From contig NC_068912.1 of the NCBI RefSeq assembly GCF_023091745.1, forward strand, positions 106,013,567 through 106,077,566: a stretch of 64,000 bases of DNA, in the 5' to 3' direction. The first letter of the stretch is position 1, and every line of letters begins with the position of its first letter. Source of the stretch: Budorcas taxicolor. Its lineage: Eukaryota; Chordata; Mammalia; Artiodactyla; Bovidae. The notes beneath the pieces are model-generated. The model saw nothing but the letters and a program-made list of their open reading frames with translations, searched no databases and had not been told where the DNA came from. Shown here piece by piece: positions 30,876 to 43,905 of this stretch. The position numbers and the translations under genes are program-made.

Positions 30876-31730
30876 ATAAGGGCTGAAGTTTACATATAAA
30901 AGGCTTTACTAGGTTTTCCTATAAACAAAATGCTTATTTCCAACTTCAAGCCATCCTTAAAAGCTCTTGTAATCAAGATGATGCAAATCCAACCAATCCA
31001 TTCTTTGAATACTACTTCCTCTCTTAACACCCTGCTTAAATTCTGGTATACAGTGAGCATCCTCCTCTAATACCTTATAGTGTTATCCATACCACTAATC
31101 TGATACTTACTGACAGAGTGTTACATTTTAGAGGTTTGTCCTGCTGTCCTAAATAGCTTCAGTACAGTTAGGATGAAAGAACCATGGGCTACATTTATTG
31201 TTTCCTTTTTAGCAACTAAGTACTCTGTATGCAAACAAGACATAAACTGAATTAAAACCAAATAATGCAATTTTGCTGAACAGTACTAAAGTTGCAAAAA
31301 AGATTACTATTCAAAATGATTTCCCTCTCTAGTGCAAGTTTGACCTAGGAACCTAGATAATTAGTGTGTTTCCAAATATGAGGGTGAAAGTGACTACCAG
31401 AAGATGTGAAATAAATGTAAAGGATAACAAACTCACACCTATTTGGTTCATACTGCCATAATTTTATCTTCAAAGAAGAAGATTTATATAGAAGTTAACA
31501 AACAACCCTCCATGAAATAATCAAGAGGAGCTCAGACTTTTCACTCTGTCTTTATTTTTGGACTCAATATTTTTAATTAAATGGTTTAGCCTGTAAGTGA
31601 GATTTGATTGTCATGTCATCATTTAATCCACTTAAGACTTTAAGTTTAAAACAAACCAAAGTTTTACATAAACCCTAAATGCTATACTATGTACTAACAA
31701 ATAAAGGGAATAAAAACTAAATATACTTAC

Positions 31731-31867
31731 CAAGAACAATATACACTTGCAGTTTGGAGCTGCTGGGTAAGGTAAGTCGTACAAAGAACAAATGCTGTGT
31801 TATCCTGACCCTCAGATTCCAGATTACATATGATGTCTAGTATTTCCTTGCAGTCGACCTTTGCAAT
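31731..31867 (-). CDS. RLF: RLF internal coding exon
   Basis: This 137-nt exon encodes 45 full codons, beginning IAKVDCKEIL and ending ASVYCS, plus two bases of a split tryptophan codon. The donor is a near-consensus GTAAGT at 31730-31725. The acceptor ends GATAG (AG at 31868-31869) and has a rather weak pyrimidine tract. Phase 0 in and phase 2 out fit both neighbours. The segment belongs to the helical N-terminal region of RLF; no zinc finger is present. Confidence 0.95.
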
Positions 31868-32997
31868 CTATCAAAAATGAGATGACTAAGTCAAAAAGAA
31901 AATGGTGACTTTTCTATAAACTTTGTTATATAACATGAAGCTTCTTTATGTAACGTTTTCTATCTTTGATAATTCATGAGGCAAGAATTAGAGGTGTTAT
32001 CATTTTCTTCTACTAATGCCTGAGTCTGCTGGAATATTTCATACAAGAAATTATTAAACAGAAGAAAACAGACACTATGAGGAAGTTCCACTGCAGTCCC
32101 AACACAGATAAAAACATTTTTGTAGAGCTAAAAAAAAAAAAATTACTCATGAACACTGTTATTATATAAAAGAATCAAATTATGCAAAACTTCAGGTTAT
32201 TTTCACCTGAAGTACCATCATCTTTTTTTTTCCTCTTGTTTTTTGTTTCTTTCTTGTTCAATTTTATTCAAGTCACTCAAGTTACAGAAAGAAAAATACC
32301 ATGCTTACCCTTACTCCCAGTAGGGCTAAAGGAGGCCTGCTGAGAAACTATTTTAAATATAAATGCTATGGTAACATACAGTTTTCTCATATAATTAAGG
32401 AAAAAATATTTTGTATAAATAAGTTTTTCACACAACTAAAACACTTTCAGAAACACGTCTTTTATATTTATACTATTTATAGGAATCTTAAGACAAAAAA
32501 CCAATCTCAGAGCAAATAAGTAGAATTTTCTGGGGGTCTTTTTGTATAGTGGTAAAACAGGAGATTAAGACTTCTAAAGAACCTTTCTCAGTCTATTTTA
32601 TCCTCTTCCTGTCTTAACAAACAGGATATGAAGAACATAATCTATTTCATGACTGTGTCAGCACTATAAATGTCAATTATACTAGGCACCAACCACACAA
32701 AACAATGATACTTTCAGGACAAATGAGGTGTATTATCAAGGCAAATGAAGCATATAGTTTAGCTCATGTCTGGTGTTTCTAAGTCTCTTATTTCATGAGT
32801 TCAGGATTATGTACATCTTGTTCAAAATTCAGCATTTATCAGTGTCCAAAACATAAAGACACCTAGTAAATATGTGCTAAATGGAATAAATGAAATCCAG
32901 TCTAACCAGGGTAAACAGTTTATGTTTACCAAGTGAATCTTATTTCTGTGTTTTTTTAATGTTTTCAAGGACAATCCAATGACATAATAAGCAATGT

Positions 32998-33195
32998 AGT
33001 ACAGTGGTTAAAAGCAATTATTGTAGAGCCAGACTGTATACATTCTCTCCCCAGGTCATAGCTACTAGCTGTGTGATCCTAGGTAAGTTATATAACCTCT
33101 CAGTAACTTACTGCCTCTTTCCTCATCTATCAAATGGGAATAATAGAGCCTCTCTCATAGTTATTGCAAGAAGTGTATGTTTCAGTACAGCATAG
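32998..33195 (+). repeat. MIR SINE remnant
   Basis: GTAGTACAGTGGTTAAAAGC, GAGCCAGACTGTATACATTC, TAGCTGTGTGATCCTAGGTA and TCATCTATCAAATGGGAATA match MIR in order. Confidence 0.85.
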
Positions 33196-34559
33196 TGACT
33201 ACAGTTAATAATACCATACTGCTTATACGAAATCTGCTAAGAGTGTATGTCAATTATATCTCAGTTTTTAAAGCTATGGTTCATGTGCCTATTAAAGTCA
33301 GAGTTAAAGCTTTTCATTAAAAGTAAATTATAAAAAATTGTTTTCATAAAACACATAAATTTTAAAAAGAAAAAAGAAAGTGAACCTTGGGATACTAGAA
33401 AGTAATTAAAAAGATCATTCTCAGATGCAAAAATCACTTGATGCAAATTTATATCTATTAAGTTTTGGAAGGAAAAGTTTAGTTGTTAAAGCCTAAAGAT
33501 AATTAAATTCAGGTTGCAAGGAAAAAAATAAAATCATACATTATGAAAATGGAATTCCATGTCCTCTACCATAGCTGAATCAATCAGAAGGGTCATCCAG
33601 AGACGAAATGCCCAGAACAGAGCCCCTTAAAATTGCGCTGGCTGAAGGATCAAAATAAGGATTCCACAGCAAGTAACAAGAGTTGCTCCAGAGCCACCAC
33701 CACCACCTACCCTCCACACCATGTTAAAGCTCATGTTGAAAACCAAGAACTCTAACATTCAATTTCTGCAGCAGTATAACATCTCCAAGCTGAAAAATAG
33801 CTCAAGAAGCTCTCTACTGCCAGGCATATACATTAGAATGGAAATAAATACAAGCTGCATTTCTAGAATATTTTTATTCGTTTCAAATAATTTTACTGTA
33901 ATATCTCATTTTATCAACATGGTAAGATCTGTAAGATTGGCAAGGCAGGTGGTATTCTTACTCCACACAAAAAATGAGCCTAAGACAGACTGTTTCTTGT
34001 CTCAAGCCAACTGCGGTAAACAAAGTGAAAAACTAATCTCATGTCATTTTACTCCTAAAGGGAAATCCTTAAATTTTGAAAAGGTACATTTCAGAGATGT
34101 ACAGGCTTTCATCCTTTGGAACCAAAGTGTTTAGAACAGTAACAGTGTCTAATAGGCCAGAACAGTCCCTCCTCTTCTCGCCTAACCAATCCTTCTCCTC
34201 CTCCAACATCCAACTGAAACTCTTTTTCCATTATCAAGTCTCCATTCATAGATTACTCTAGCATCCAGTGATCTGTTGCCTTGCCCTGAGTTCATAGCAT
34301 GTTGTCAACACTTTTAATCGGGCTATTTTTAATTCTACTTTGAGTCAACCATTAAACTAGTGATTCATGTTGGCCTTCATCATTTGTTATTTCACCTTTT
34401 CGTATGATTTTACTTTGGCCCTCCAACTAGATGATGAACACTTTGAGGAGAAGAGCAGTCTTATAACTGATATCTAAAATCCTCTGTGCACTAAATCTGG
34501 TCAGAAGGAAAACGTATGTAACCTTCAGTCAAAGTACTGCTATTTACTAAATACTTACG

Positions 34560-34900
34560 TACTGTGCTACGTATTGGGGATACAAGTCATTTATGCCCTC
34601 ATGTAACTCACAGTCAGGGATAATAAATAAGCAAGATTATAATTTATGTTAAAGACTACACTGGAGGTGTACAGCGTATTTTTCAAATACCTTTTGTCAG
34701 AAAAATCTAACTGAAATTTGGGGGGAGGGATTTGAAAACAACTTCTTGGATGAAGTCACAACTGATATGTGAATTAAAAGAATGAATAGGAATAAGCCAT
34801 GAGAAAGAGTAGAGAGAAATAAGAAAACTGTTCCAGACAGGAAGAAAAAGACATGCAAGGGCCTAAAAGTGAGCATGGTACCGAAGGAACAGAAATATTT
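34560..34900 (-). repeat. L2 LINE remnant
   Basis: ACGTATTGGGGATACAAGTC, GTTCCAGACAGGAAGAAAAA and CATGCAAGGGCCTAAAAGTG correspond to L2 3' sequence in reverse. Confidence 0.55.
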
Positions 34901-35250
34901 CAACATAGCAGAGTAACAGAGCAGCACTGCTGGAACATCAAAGGAGCAATTCCCAGGAAGAGAAGCACTTCTGTTCTTCCAGCGCTGCCGTGCCTTCTGA
35001 GTCTGCCACAGGCCACTGTGGCTGCCATGCCCCTGGCACTGCACTACCCTCTAGCAGTCTCTCAAACTGACTTCCAACTTTTCTCCAAAAGCTATACATT
35101 TCTTCAGTTGCTCAGCTGTGTCCAACATTTCTAGTAAATTTTAAATACTAACATTCTTTTAGTTTGTGTTCACTATTGCCATTTACCTTACATTTTAGAA
35201 TATGCCTGATAATGACGTTTCTAACACAAGGTCCATAACACCCAAGCACA

Positions 35251-35470
35251 CCCAAGCCTGTTAAGCCGCTTCAGTTGTGTCCGACTCTTTGTGACCCTAT
35301 GGACTGTAGCCTGCCAGGCTTCTCTGTCCATGGGATTCTCCAGGCAAGAATACTGGAGTGGGTTGCCATTTCCTCCTCTGGGGACCTTCCCAACCAGGGA
35401 TCGAACTTGCATCTCTTATGTTTCCTGCATTGGCAGGTTAAGTTCTTTACCACTAGCGCCACCTGGGAAG
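35251..35470 (-). mobile_element. Bov-tA SINE with target-site duplication
   Basis: Reverse copy with core GACTGTAGCCTGCCAGGCTT and box GGGATCGAACTTGCATCTC. Flanks CCAAGCACA at 35242-35250 and 35471-35479 are identical. Confidence 0.9.
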
Positions 35471-36289
35471 CCAAGCACATAATTTTAACACTTTTTTTTT
35501 TTTTTTTTTAATTAACTTGATAGTTTTACTTCCATTAAGGTTTTTATTGAGAAAGTAGCACTATTTTATGGTGGGCCTATTTAATAGTAGAATTATTTTA
35601 ACCTTCTGATTAAGAACTCATTTGCCTCACACACACCTATCTAGGTTATTAACACTGGAACATTCCTCTAGTCTTACTTTCCACTTTCATTTTACTAAGT
35701 AATAAACAAATCTGATTGTGTCTGTTACCTGTCCCTCCTTACAGGCTCTAAATCCCCCAAAAGCAATACCATACCCTCATTTTGTACTTTTACCCACCCC
35801 CCCACCCCCCGCCAAATGCCTGCTTCAGCATCACTGTTTAACAAATAAACACCAGTTAACTTTTTTTCTTGGGGTGGAGGTAAAGAGAATCTTATTAGTA
35901 TTTTGCCCAAAATAACTGCATTTTTTTGAATGTAGAGGAAATGTGGAAATATGACACAAAAATTAAGATGACATACTTTTTAACACCTCATTAGTAATAT
36001 AGTTATATTACTTGTCCCAGCTACTGCAATAAAAAGCTTAAAAGCACACTAAAAACAAAATACACGCCACAAAATACTTATCAGCTAAAGTAAATTAAAA
36101 CAAAGGTCACTGACAAGATTTTGAGAATTTCAATCAGTATCTAGAAATACTTTGTACCTGGAAAGGTACTGAAATAACTTTTTTATTCTTAAATATGAAT
36201 CTTATTTCTGGGTTTACATTTTATAGCTATTAAGACAAGTATAACACATGCATCAAATAATAATTAAATCTTTGTTTACTATTTTTCTT

Positions 36290-36420
36290 ATCCACCAGAA
36301 TACATGCTTCAGGAGGGCAAAACTTTATTTCACTCACTACTGTATCTTCAGCGTACAACAGTGCCAGGCACATGAAGGAATATCAATAAATATTTGTTGG
36401 AATGAAAGATAACTACAAGC
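36290..36420 (+). repeat. L2 LINE 3' end remnant
   Basis: CACTACTGTATCTTCAGCGT, CAGTGCCAGGCACATGAAGG and AATATTTGTTGGAATGAAAG form the typical L2 terminus. Confidence 0.75.
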
Positions 36421-36731
36421 TAAACAAGTAAGTGACCACAAAATGGCAGGATAAGTGAGAAAGACTGAAAACAAGAAGTATAATGTACACTGGAGTAAGC
36501 AAGAAGGGTTTAAGAAAAATAGCTCTTCAGGGGATACCAGTGTCTAGATGAACAAACGTGTAAACGACCCCTCAAACGTTGCCAGAATGAGCAGACAAAC
36601 AAATGTGAGAGTAGTCAATGGCATATGAGGGGAGGAGGATTATCTGATAAAACTGTAAAGAGTGATATTTACACTTAGCTGGCACTCAGTGAAACAAAGG
36701 CTGAATTAATAAGTAAGATTAGAGACTTAGG

Positions 36732-36929
36732 GTGGGCTTCCCTGGTAGCTCAGCTGGTAAAGAATCTGCCTGCAAAGAGGAGACCCTGGTTTGATTCCTG
36801 GGTTGGGAATCGAACCCAGTACTACCCACTCCAGTATTCTTGCCCTGGAAAATCCCCACGGACAATCCGCTGGCAGGCTACAGTCCATAGGGTTGCAGAG
36901 AGTCGGACACAGTTGAGCACACAGCACAC
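36732..36929 (+). mobile_element. Bov-tA SINE with target-site duplication
   Basis: Sense copy starting GGGCTTCCCTGGTAGCTCAG. Flanks AGAGACTTAGG at 36721-36731 and 36930-36940 are identical. The middle has a local change: GGTTGGGAATCGAACCCAGT replaces the usual GATCCCCTGGAG block. Confidence 0.92.
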
Positions 36930-37719
36930 AGAGACTTAGGACAGAGCTCGACTGCACACCAGAAGGTGTCATGAATGAGGCCATGCCGTAGAGTTGTGCA
37001 GTTTCACATTACACGAAGGTAACTAGCTAAGGAGGTTAACAGGGGCTAAAATTTAGTCAGCTTGCCAAGCCCTAAGTTCCAACATGTGGCACTTCCTCTT
37101 AGAAGCGAGACCTCTGAAAGGCAATCATGTGAGACAGGGGGACAGTGGAGCATGGTATATCTTGCTGATTTCCATGAAAGTACCTGTAGGCTAATGCTAG
37201 TGGAGACTCTAGGACATGGAATTTATCCTTTGTGTTTTATGGGGAATCAGAGGTTTTGCTGTTACTGTTTCTTCTGGATATATACCTGAAAGGGATGACT
37301 GGAATTCAGCATAGTTTTTAGTTTGATTAACTTATATTTATTAGATTTCTCCTGATTATAAAAATATTTATATTAGAAAACCTGAAAAACATAAAAATTA
37401 GCCTTAGACCTTACAACTAAATAATAACTAATATAAAAATATAGTGAATTTTAATCGAGTATTGTCTATATCACTAACTACATAGCATGGGTTCAATAGC
37501 TGACTACTGCAAATATGTACCTATTCTAGAGAAAGGTTGGATTATGCTGATTGTATATTTGTTCTTTTATCCTAATGTTCTGTTGTGACTTAAGAGGTTT
37601 TTAAAATCAGTCCACTAGACAGGAGAATGTAGAGACTGTCAAGGCAGAGACAGAGAAGTAAGATGTGAAGAAAAAAAAGCATTGTAAAAGTAATAATAAT
37701 GATGATGATATTTCTAAAC

Positions 37720-37950
37720 CTTATACAGCAAGACGTATGTCACGTTCCGCTCTACAATTTATATAAACTAAATTATTACATCTACACAACAGTCCTACAA
37801 TGTAGAAAAACTACTGTTATCCCTATTGATAGATTACAAAACTTGAAGCACAGAGAGATTAAGTAACTTGACAAAAGTTTTATAGGTAGTACACATCCCT
37901 AGATCTACCCCAGATGATCTGGCTCTAGAGTCCATACTCTTGGCCACTTA
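37720..37950 (-). repeat. MIR SINE remnant
   Basis: TACACAACAGTCCTACAATG, CAGAGAGATTAAGTAACTTG and GATGATCTGGCTCTAGAGTC are the MIR core in reverse. Confidence 0.75.
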
Positions 37951-39221
37951 TGCTCTATTGAGATGGTTTAAGGGTAGAACTGACACTACACTATCACCAA
38001 ATAGAAAGGAAACTATATTCCCAACTGTTTGCTCTTTGAAGGCAAGGAATATGGTGATTGTTTTATGTCTAGACATTTACTGAATTGAAATGAACTGACA
38101 GTGTGCAAAACCAGCTAAGAACTTAGAAGCATCTGAAAGACTACTCAGGCTCATTCATTATACACCATGTTTTCACCTTAAGCTTCTTCCAAACCCTGAA
38201 TAGTCTCTTCAGATTTTTCCTTATCAAGATTTATGTCATAAAGTCTGATAAATTGTGCAGAAACATTATTAATGACATTTAAATATACCAGAATCAAAAT
38301 TTTGTGGATAAAGGCTAATGCTGGAAACTGAGGTGAAAAAGACAAAAAAAAAAAAAAAAACACATAAGACTTTACCGTATGAATTTTATATATAATGGTT
38401 ATATGCTTCCCTGCCAGCCCTGCTGCTGAATAAGGAATAAAAACGAAGAGTTGGACTTGACAACAATAATGTCTGAAAATTCTCCTATGGCAAAGCACTT
38501 AGAAATCCTGGATAAAACACAATTAATATGTTTCTTAAATACACAGTTGAAAACTCAAGAAAGAAGTGTGAATGGACAATTGCCTTAACTTGCTGGGTTG
38601 TTGATAATTTCACTAAGAGGCTTGGGTTTTACAAGTTGTGCTTAGATGATAAAGCTTGAACCTGAGGACAGGAAGTTGGCATTGAGCCCTTCAACATATG
38701 GTTGGAACCCCTGAAGAGCTAAAAACTCAGAGAAAGTACAGACTAAAAAAAGGGGAGAAACAGGGATATAACAGGAAAATATGTTTGTCCATCTCACCCT
38801 GGTTCTTATAGGACCAAAAAGTTTTTGGGAATTTTAATCTGTCCTCATTCAAACTAGAAGTCTGATACAATACTATTCTGTTTGTCTAAAAAAACCCAAA
38901 CTGAGAAAAACAAAATAAAAAGAAGATTCTGGCTGGTAATATCTTTGAATCACCTGGTAGAAGCAAATGTAAAAATGATTTAAGAGATACATGCTAACCA
39001 GGGCCTATGAAAATTTTCAGACATAAAGCATTCCCTACCCCCCAACTATCCCACCAAAACTGATGCTCACAATCCCAAACTATAAAAAGCACAAATAAAC
39101 AAACCACTCCAGAAATGTCACCACACACAATAAATGGCAGATTTAGACTCCTGAGAATTTCAGATAACAGAATACACAGCACAAAGACTGAAACCTAACA
39201 TGGACTTTGGTTGGCTTTAAA

Positions 39222-39883
39222 AATGAAATAAGGAACTACGAATAAAACCACCATATGACCCAGCAATCCCACTCCTAGGCATATACCCTGAGGAAACCAA
39301 AACTGGAAGACACACACGTATCCCATTGTTCACTGCAGCACTATTTACAATAGCTAGAACATAGAAGCAACCTAGATGTCCACTGACAGATGAATGGATA
39401 AAGTTGTATATACACACAATGGAATATTACTCAGCCATAAAAAGGAACACATCTGAGTCAGTTCTAATGAGGTAGATGAACCTAGAACCTATTATACAGA
39501 GTGAAGTGAATCAGAAAGAGGAAGATAAATACCGTATTCTAACACATATATACAGAATCTAGAAAAATGGTACTGAAGAATTTATTTACAGGACAGGGGG
39601 ACAGGGGAGGAGTAGGGTGAGATGTATGGAAAGAGTAACATGGAAGCTTACATTACCATATGTAAAACAGATAGCCAAGGGGAATTTGCTATATATCTCA
39701 GGAAACTCAAACAGGGGCTCTGTATCAATCTAGAGGGGTGGGATGGAAATGAGGGAGTTTCAAAAGGAAGGGGATACATGTATACCTATGGCTGACTCAT
39801 GCTGAGGTTTGACAGAAAACAGCAAAATTCTATAAAGCAATTATCCTTCAATAAAAAATAATTTTTAAAATTAAATAAGGGCA
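39222..39883 (+). mobile_element. L1 LINE 3' end (ruminant L1)
   Basis: CACCATATGACCCAGCAATC, ATGGAATATTACTCAGCCAT and GAAGTGAATCAGAAAGAGGA encode the last part of L1 ORF2, followed by the 3' UTR and an AATAAAAAAT tail. It is strongly 5'-truncated and dead. Confidence 0.9.
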
Positions 39884-39889
39884 ATATGA

Positions 39890-40382
39890 GTTTGATAATA
39901 ATTTGGGGAAAAGAGACAGAGACAAAAACACGTAGGAACCTTAAATGCACACTGTTAAGTGAAGGAAGTCAATCTGAAAAGGCTACATAATGTATGATTC
40001 CAACTACATGATATTCCAGAAAAGGTGAAACTATGGAGGCAGTAAAACGATCAGTGACTGTCAGGGGCATGAGAGGAAAGTGAGGGATGAATAGGCAGAG
40101 TACTTTAGGGCAGTGACACTATGCTGTATGACAATGCAATGGTAGATACAAGTCATTATAGGTTTGTCAAAACCCATAGAAGGTACAACACCAAGAGCGG
40201 GACCTAATATAAACTATGGATTTTAGTAAATAATAATGTATTGGCTCACCTATTGTTAACAAATTTAAGACATCAATGGCAAGATGTCAACAGGTGACTC
40301 TAGGGTTGAGGGAGTACATATGGGAACTCTGTACTTTCCACTCAATTCTTCTGTAAATCTAAAACTGCTCAAAAAAAAAATC
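39890..40382 (+). mobile_element. Older L1 LINE 3' end
   Basis: GAAGGAAGTCAATCTGAAAA, GGCTACATAATGTATGATTC and TCTGTAAATCTAAAACTGCT with an A run: the 3' UTR of an older L1 on the plus strand, adjacent to the younger copy. Confidence 0.7.
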
Positions 40383-41884
40383 TAATGATTAAAAACAATT
40401 TGATCATTTTAATAATTATTTGTCTTTTTAGTACTGATCTTCAAGAGTTCTATATATATTCAGGATTTAAGAATTCAGTTCAATTCTACATATATTCAAT
40501 CCTATATATATTCTTGGGGCTGGTAAAAAAAAAATATATGGTTAGCAAATATTTTCTCCCATTCTGCAGATCAACTTTTCATGTTGTTGACTTGGACATA
40601 CAAAGTTAGATAAAGTCCTACTTGTTTTTCCTTTTGTTACCTGTGTTATTGGTGTTGGATATAAGAAACAACAGCATGATCAAGGGTCTTAAAGATTAAT
40701 TCTTGTATTTTCTTTGAAGATGATACAGTTTCAGCTAGTACATTTAAGTCTGTGATTCATTCTGAGTTAAATTCTGCACATGGTATTAAGGGTCAAACTT
40801 CATTCTGCTGCCAAGTAGATATCCATTTGTTAAAGAACCAACTATTGAAGACTATTTTTCCCCCCACTGAATCATCTTGGCAGCCATGTAGAAAATCAAC
40901 TGGCCGTTAAGTGTGAAGGCTTATTTCTGGACTTTCAATTTCAGTCTATTGATTTTTTTTCCCCCTACACTTTTGCCAGGAAAACACTGTCTTGATTACT
41001 GACATTTTTAGTGACCTTTGAAATAAAGAAGAATGAGCCCTCCAACTGTTCTTTTACAAGACTGTTTGGGCTATCCAGGGCCCCCTGAATTTCCACATGA
41101 ATTTTAGGATCATCTTGTCAATTTCTGCAAGAGAGAAAAACAGAATTTTGATAGAGGCAGCAGTGAATCTAAGGATCAATTTGGGGAGTACTGCCATCTT
41201 CAAACTATTCTTTTCTGGTCCATGAACATGGGATGTTGCTCCATTTACTTCTTTCAACAAATTTTTGAAGTCTTTAGTATACAAATGAGTCTTGTACTTT
41301 CTAAAAGATTTATTTCTAGATTTTTTATTCTTTTTGATGCTATTGTACATGGAATTGTTTTCCTAATTATATTTTCGTGTTTTTCATTGTTAGATGTATA
41401 TAAATAAAAATCATTTTTGTATATTGATCTCAGAATCATTTATATATAGGATCGTGATACATGCAATCAGAAATACTTATACACCCTCCTTTTCAATCGA
41501 GATGCCTTTTAGCTATTCCCCTGCCTAACTGCTCCAGCTAAACTTCCCATACAATATTGAATAGAAGTAGCAAAAGCAGACATTCTTATTTTGTGCCTGA
41601 TCTTATGGAAAACCACTCAATCTTTCATCATTCAGTATAAAGTTGGCCAAGGGTTTCCACAAATGCTCTTTATTGGGGCGAGGAAGTTTTCAGTGTATTC
41701 CTAGATTGCTGAATGTTTTTAACACTAAAGTGTGCAGGATCTTGTTAAATGCTTTTTCTGTCTCTTATGACAGAGACAAACATACCTCTTGTCCTTTATT
41801 CTATGGCACAGTATTTACATATAACCTACGGACATATAACCTTCCATATACTTTAAATCACCCCTAGATTGTTCATAATACCAT

Positions 41885-42072
41885 CATGTCTGTCTCTCTG
41901 TGACCCTATGGACCGTAGCCCGGCAGGCTCCTCTGTCCAGGGGATTCTCCAGGCAAGAATACTGGAGTGGCTTGCCATTTCCTCCTCCAGGGGATCTTCC
42001 CCACCCAGGGATCAAACCAGTATCTCCTCAACTGCAGGTGAATTCTTTACCCTTGAGCCATCGTGGAAGCCC
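41885..42072 (-). mobile_element. Bov-tA SINE
   Basis: Reverse copy: ACCCTATGGACCGTAGCCCG, GGCAAGAATACTGGAGTGGC and box GGGATCAAACCAGTATCTCC. Confidence 0.88.
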
Positions 42073-42810
42073 AACACAATGTAAAGGTTATGTGAACAGT
42101 TGTTGGAGCGCCTAGATTCAAGTTTTGCTTTTTGGAACTTTCTGGAAAATATCCCCCTGAATATTTTTAATCCATAGTTGGAGGCAGAACCTAAAGATAC
42201 AGAGGGCAGACAGCAGTCCTTTATTTTACATTGCTGGGTTTTGTTGAGGATTTTTGCATCCATACTCATTACAGATATTGATCTATCTTTCTTCATCTGG
42301 TTTTAGTTGTCAGGATGATAATGGCCTCAGTGTATGAGTTTGGAAGCACCCCCTCCTCTTTTATTTTCTAGAAGACTTTGTGAAGGACTGGTGTAAATTC
42401 TTCTGTATGTGTTTTGTACAACTCACCAGTGAAGGCGTGGGTTTTTCTTTATGGGAAGTTTTAAAATTACCTTTTCAATCTCTTTACTAGTCATAAATAT
42501 ATATATTCAGTTTTTTTGTTGTTGTTGTTAGTTTTAGTAGCTTGTTTCATTCTAAGATCTGTCCATTTCATCTTAGCAGATCCAACGTCTTGGCGTACAG
42601 TCATTCAAGGACTACTCTTATAATCTTTATTCCTGCAATGTCAGTCGTCATGTCCTCTCGTTTGTTCCTGACTTTCGTAGTTTGAGTATTCTTTTTTCAT
42701 GTTCAGTCTAACTAAAACTTTATCAATTTTGTTGATCTTTAAAAACAAAAGCAACTTTTATTGCTTTTTCGATTGATTTTATTTCATTTATTTACATTCT
42801 AATCACTGTC

Positions 42811-43055
42811 TAGTATTCTTGCCTGGAAAATCTCATGGGTGGAGTAGCCTGGTAGGCTGTAGTCCATGGGGTCGTGACAAGTGGGACACGACTGAGCGAC
42901 TCACTTTCACTTTCATGCATTGGAGAAGGAAACGGCAACCCACTCCAGTGTTCTTGCCTGGAGAATCCCAGGGACGGGGGAGCCTGGTGGGCTGCGGTCT
43001 ACGGGGTCGCACAGAGTCGAACATGACTGAAGTGACTTAGCGGCAGCAGCAGCAA
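42811..43055 (+). mobile_element. Bov-A2 SINE, 5'-truncated
   Basis: Most of two monomers with the second GTCGCACAGAGTCGAACATG end and a (CAG)n-like tail. It lies within the old L1. Confidence 0.88.
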
Positions 43056-43160
43056 TCATTACCATCCTCCTTCCTTCTGCTTGCTTTGGGTTTAGTCTGC
43101 TCTTCTTTCCTGTCTTTTAGGGCAGATGGTTAAGTTATTAATTTGAGGTCTCTCTCTCTC

Positions 43161-43280
43161 TTTTTTTATTTTGGCCACACTATGTGGCTTGCAGGATCTC
43201 AGTTCCCCAACCAGGGAGTGAACCCGGGCCACAGCAGTGAAAGCCCAGAATCTCAACCACTAAGCCATCAGGGAACTCCC
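43161..43280 (-). mobile_element. CHR-type tRNA SINE
   Basis: T run, then TTGGCCACACTATGTGGCTT, CCCAACCAGGGAGTGAACCC and AAGCCATCAGGGAACTCCC, in reverse. Confidence 0.85.
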
Positions 43281-43837
43281 AGGATCTTTCTTCCTTTTTA
43301 AGACTGACATTTTACAACCATAAATTTCCCCTAAGTGCTGTTCAAGCTGCATCCCATAAATTTCAGTGTATTGTGTTTTTATCATTCATCCCAAACTGTT
43401 TTCTGATTTACCACTTTTTCCCTTCGATCAACCGCCTATTTTGAGGTGGTGTTTAATTTTCACATTATTTGTGAATTTCCCAAATTTCCTTCTGTTACTG
43501 ATTTCTAATTTCATTCTTTTGTGGCCAGAGAACACACTGTATGACTTCAATCCTTTTAAATTTACCAAGGTTGTTTTATGGCCTAACATATTTCTATCCT
43601 AGAGAATGTTTCATGAGCAATTGAGAAAAATGTATATTCTGCTGCTCTTGGATATAGTATTCCACAGATGTCTGCTTGGTCTAGTTGGTTTACAGTAGTG
43701 CTCAAGCCTTCCATATCTGTGTTTAGTTGGTTTACCCGCTACTCAAAGTGGGGTATTAAAGTCTCCAACCTTTGTATTTACATTGTCTGTTTCACCCTCG
43801 ACTCTGCTAGTTCATGTATTTTGGGCTCTTTTGTTCC

Positions 43838-43905
43838 TCACGGGCTCAGACAGTAAAGAATCCGCCTGCAATGTGGGAGACCTGGGTTCAATCCCTGGGT
43901 TGGGA
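43838..43905 (+). mobile_element. Bov-tA SINE 5' fragment
   Basis: Only the tRNA-related head remains (CGGGCTCAGACAGTAAAGAA, GACCTGGGTTCAATCCCTGG). It stops where BovB sequence begins. Confidence 0.75.

Larger units (their letters stand above)
26624..31730 (-). other. RLF: RLF intron between the 31731-31867 and 26482-26623 exons
   Basis: A 5.1-kb AT-rich intron. It contains a Bov-tA fragment, a Bov-A2, a 47-bp duplication and a faint L2 near 28690-28800. Most of 26900-29900 shows no recognisable repeat or gene. Confidence 0.8.
40385..43905 (-). mobile_element. Old L1 LINE, minus strand, interrupted
   Basis: Reverse ORF2 landmarks include GGGCCCCCTGAATTTCCACA, AGGATCATCTTGTCAATTTC, ACTCACCAGTGAAGGCGTGG and GGCCTAACATATTTCTATCC. 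It is broken by stops throughout. Later insertions sit at 41885-42072, 42811-43055, 43161-43280 and 43838-43905. Confidence 0.8.

Noticed and set aside
33721..34134. 137-codon open frame on the plus strand
   Set aside because: It lies antisense in an AT-rich RLF intron, has no recognisable domain and shows no splice or poly(A) context.
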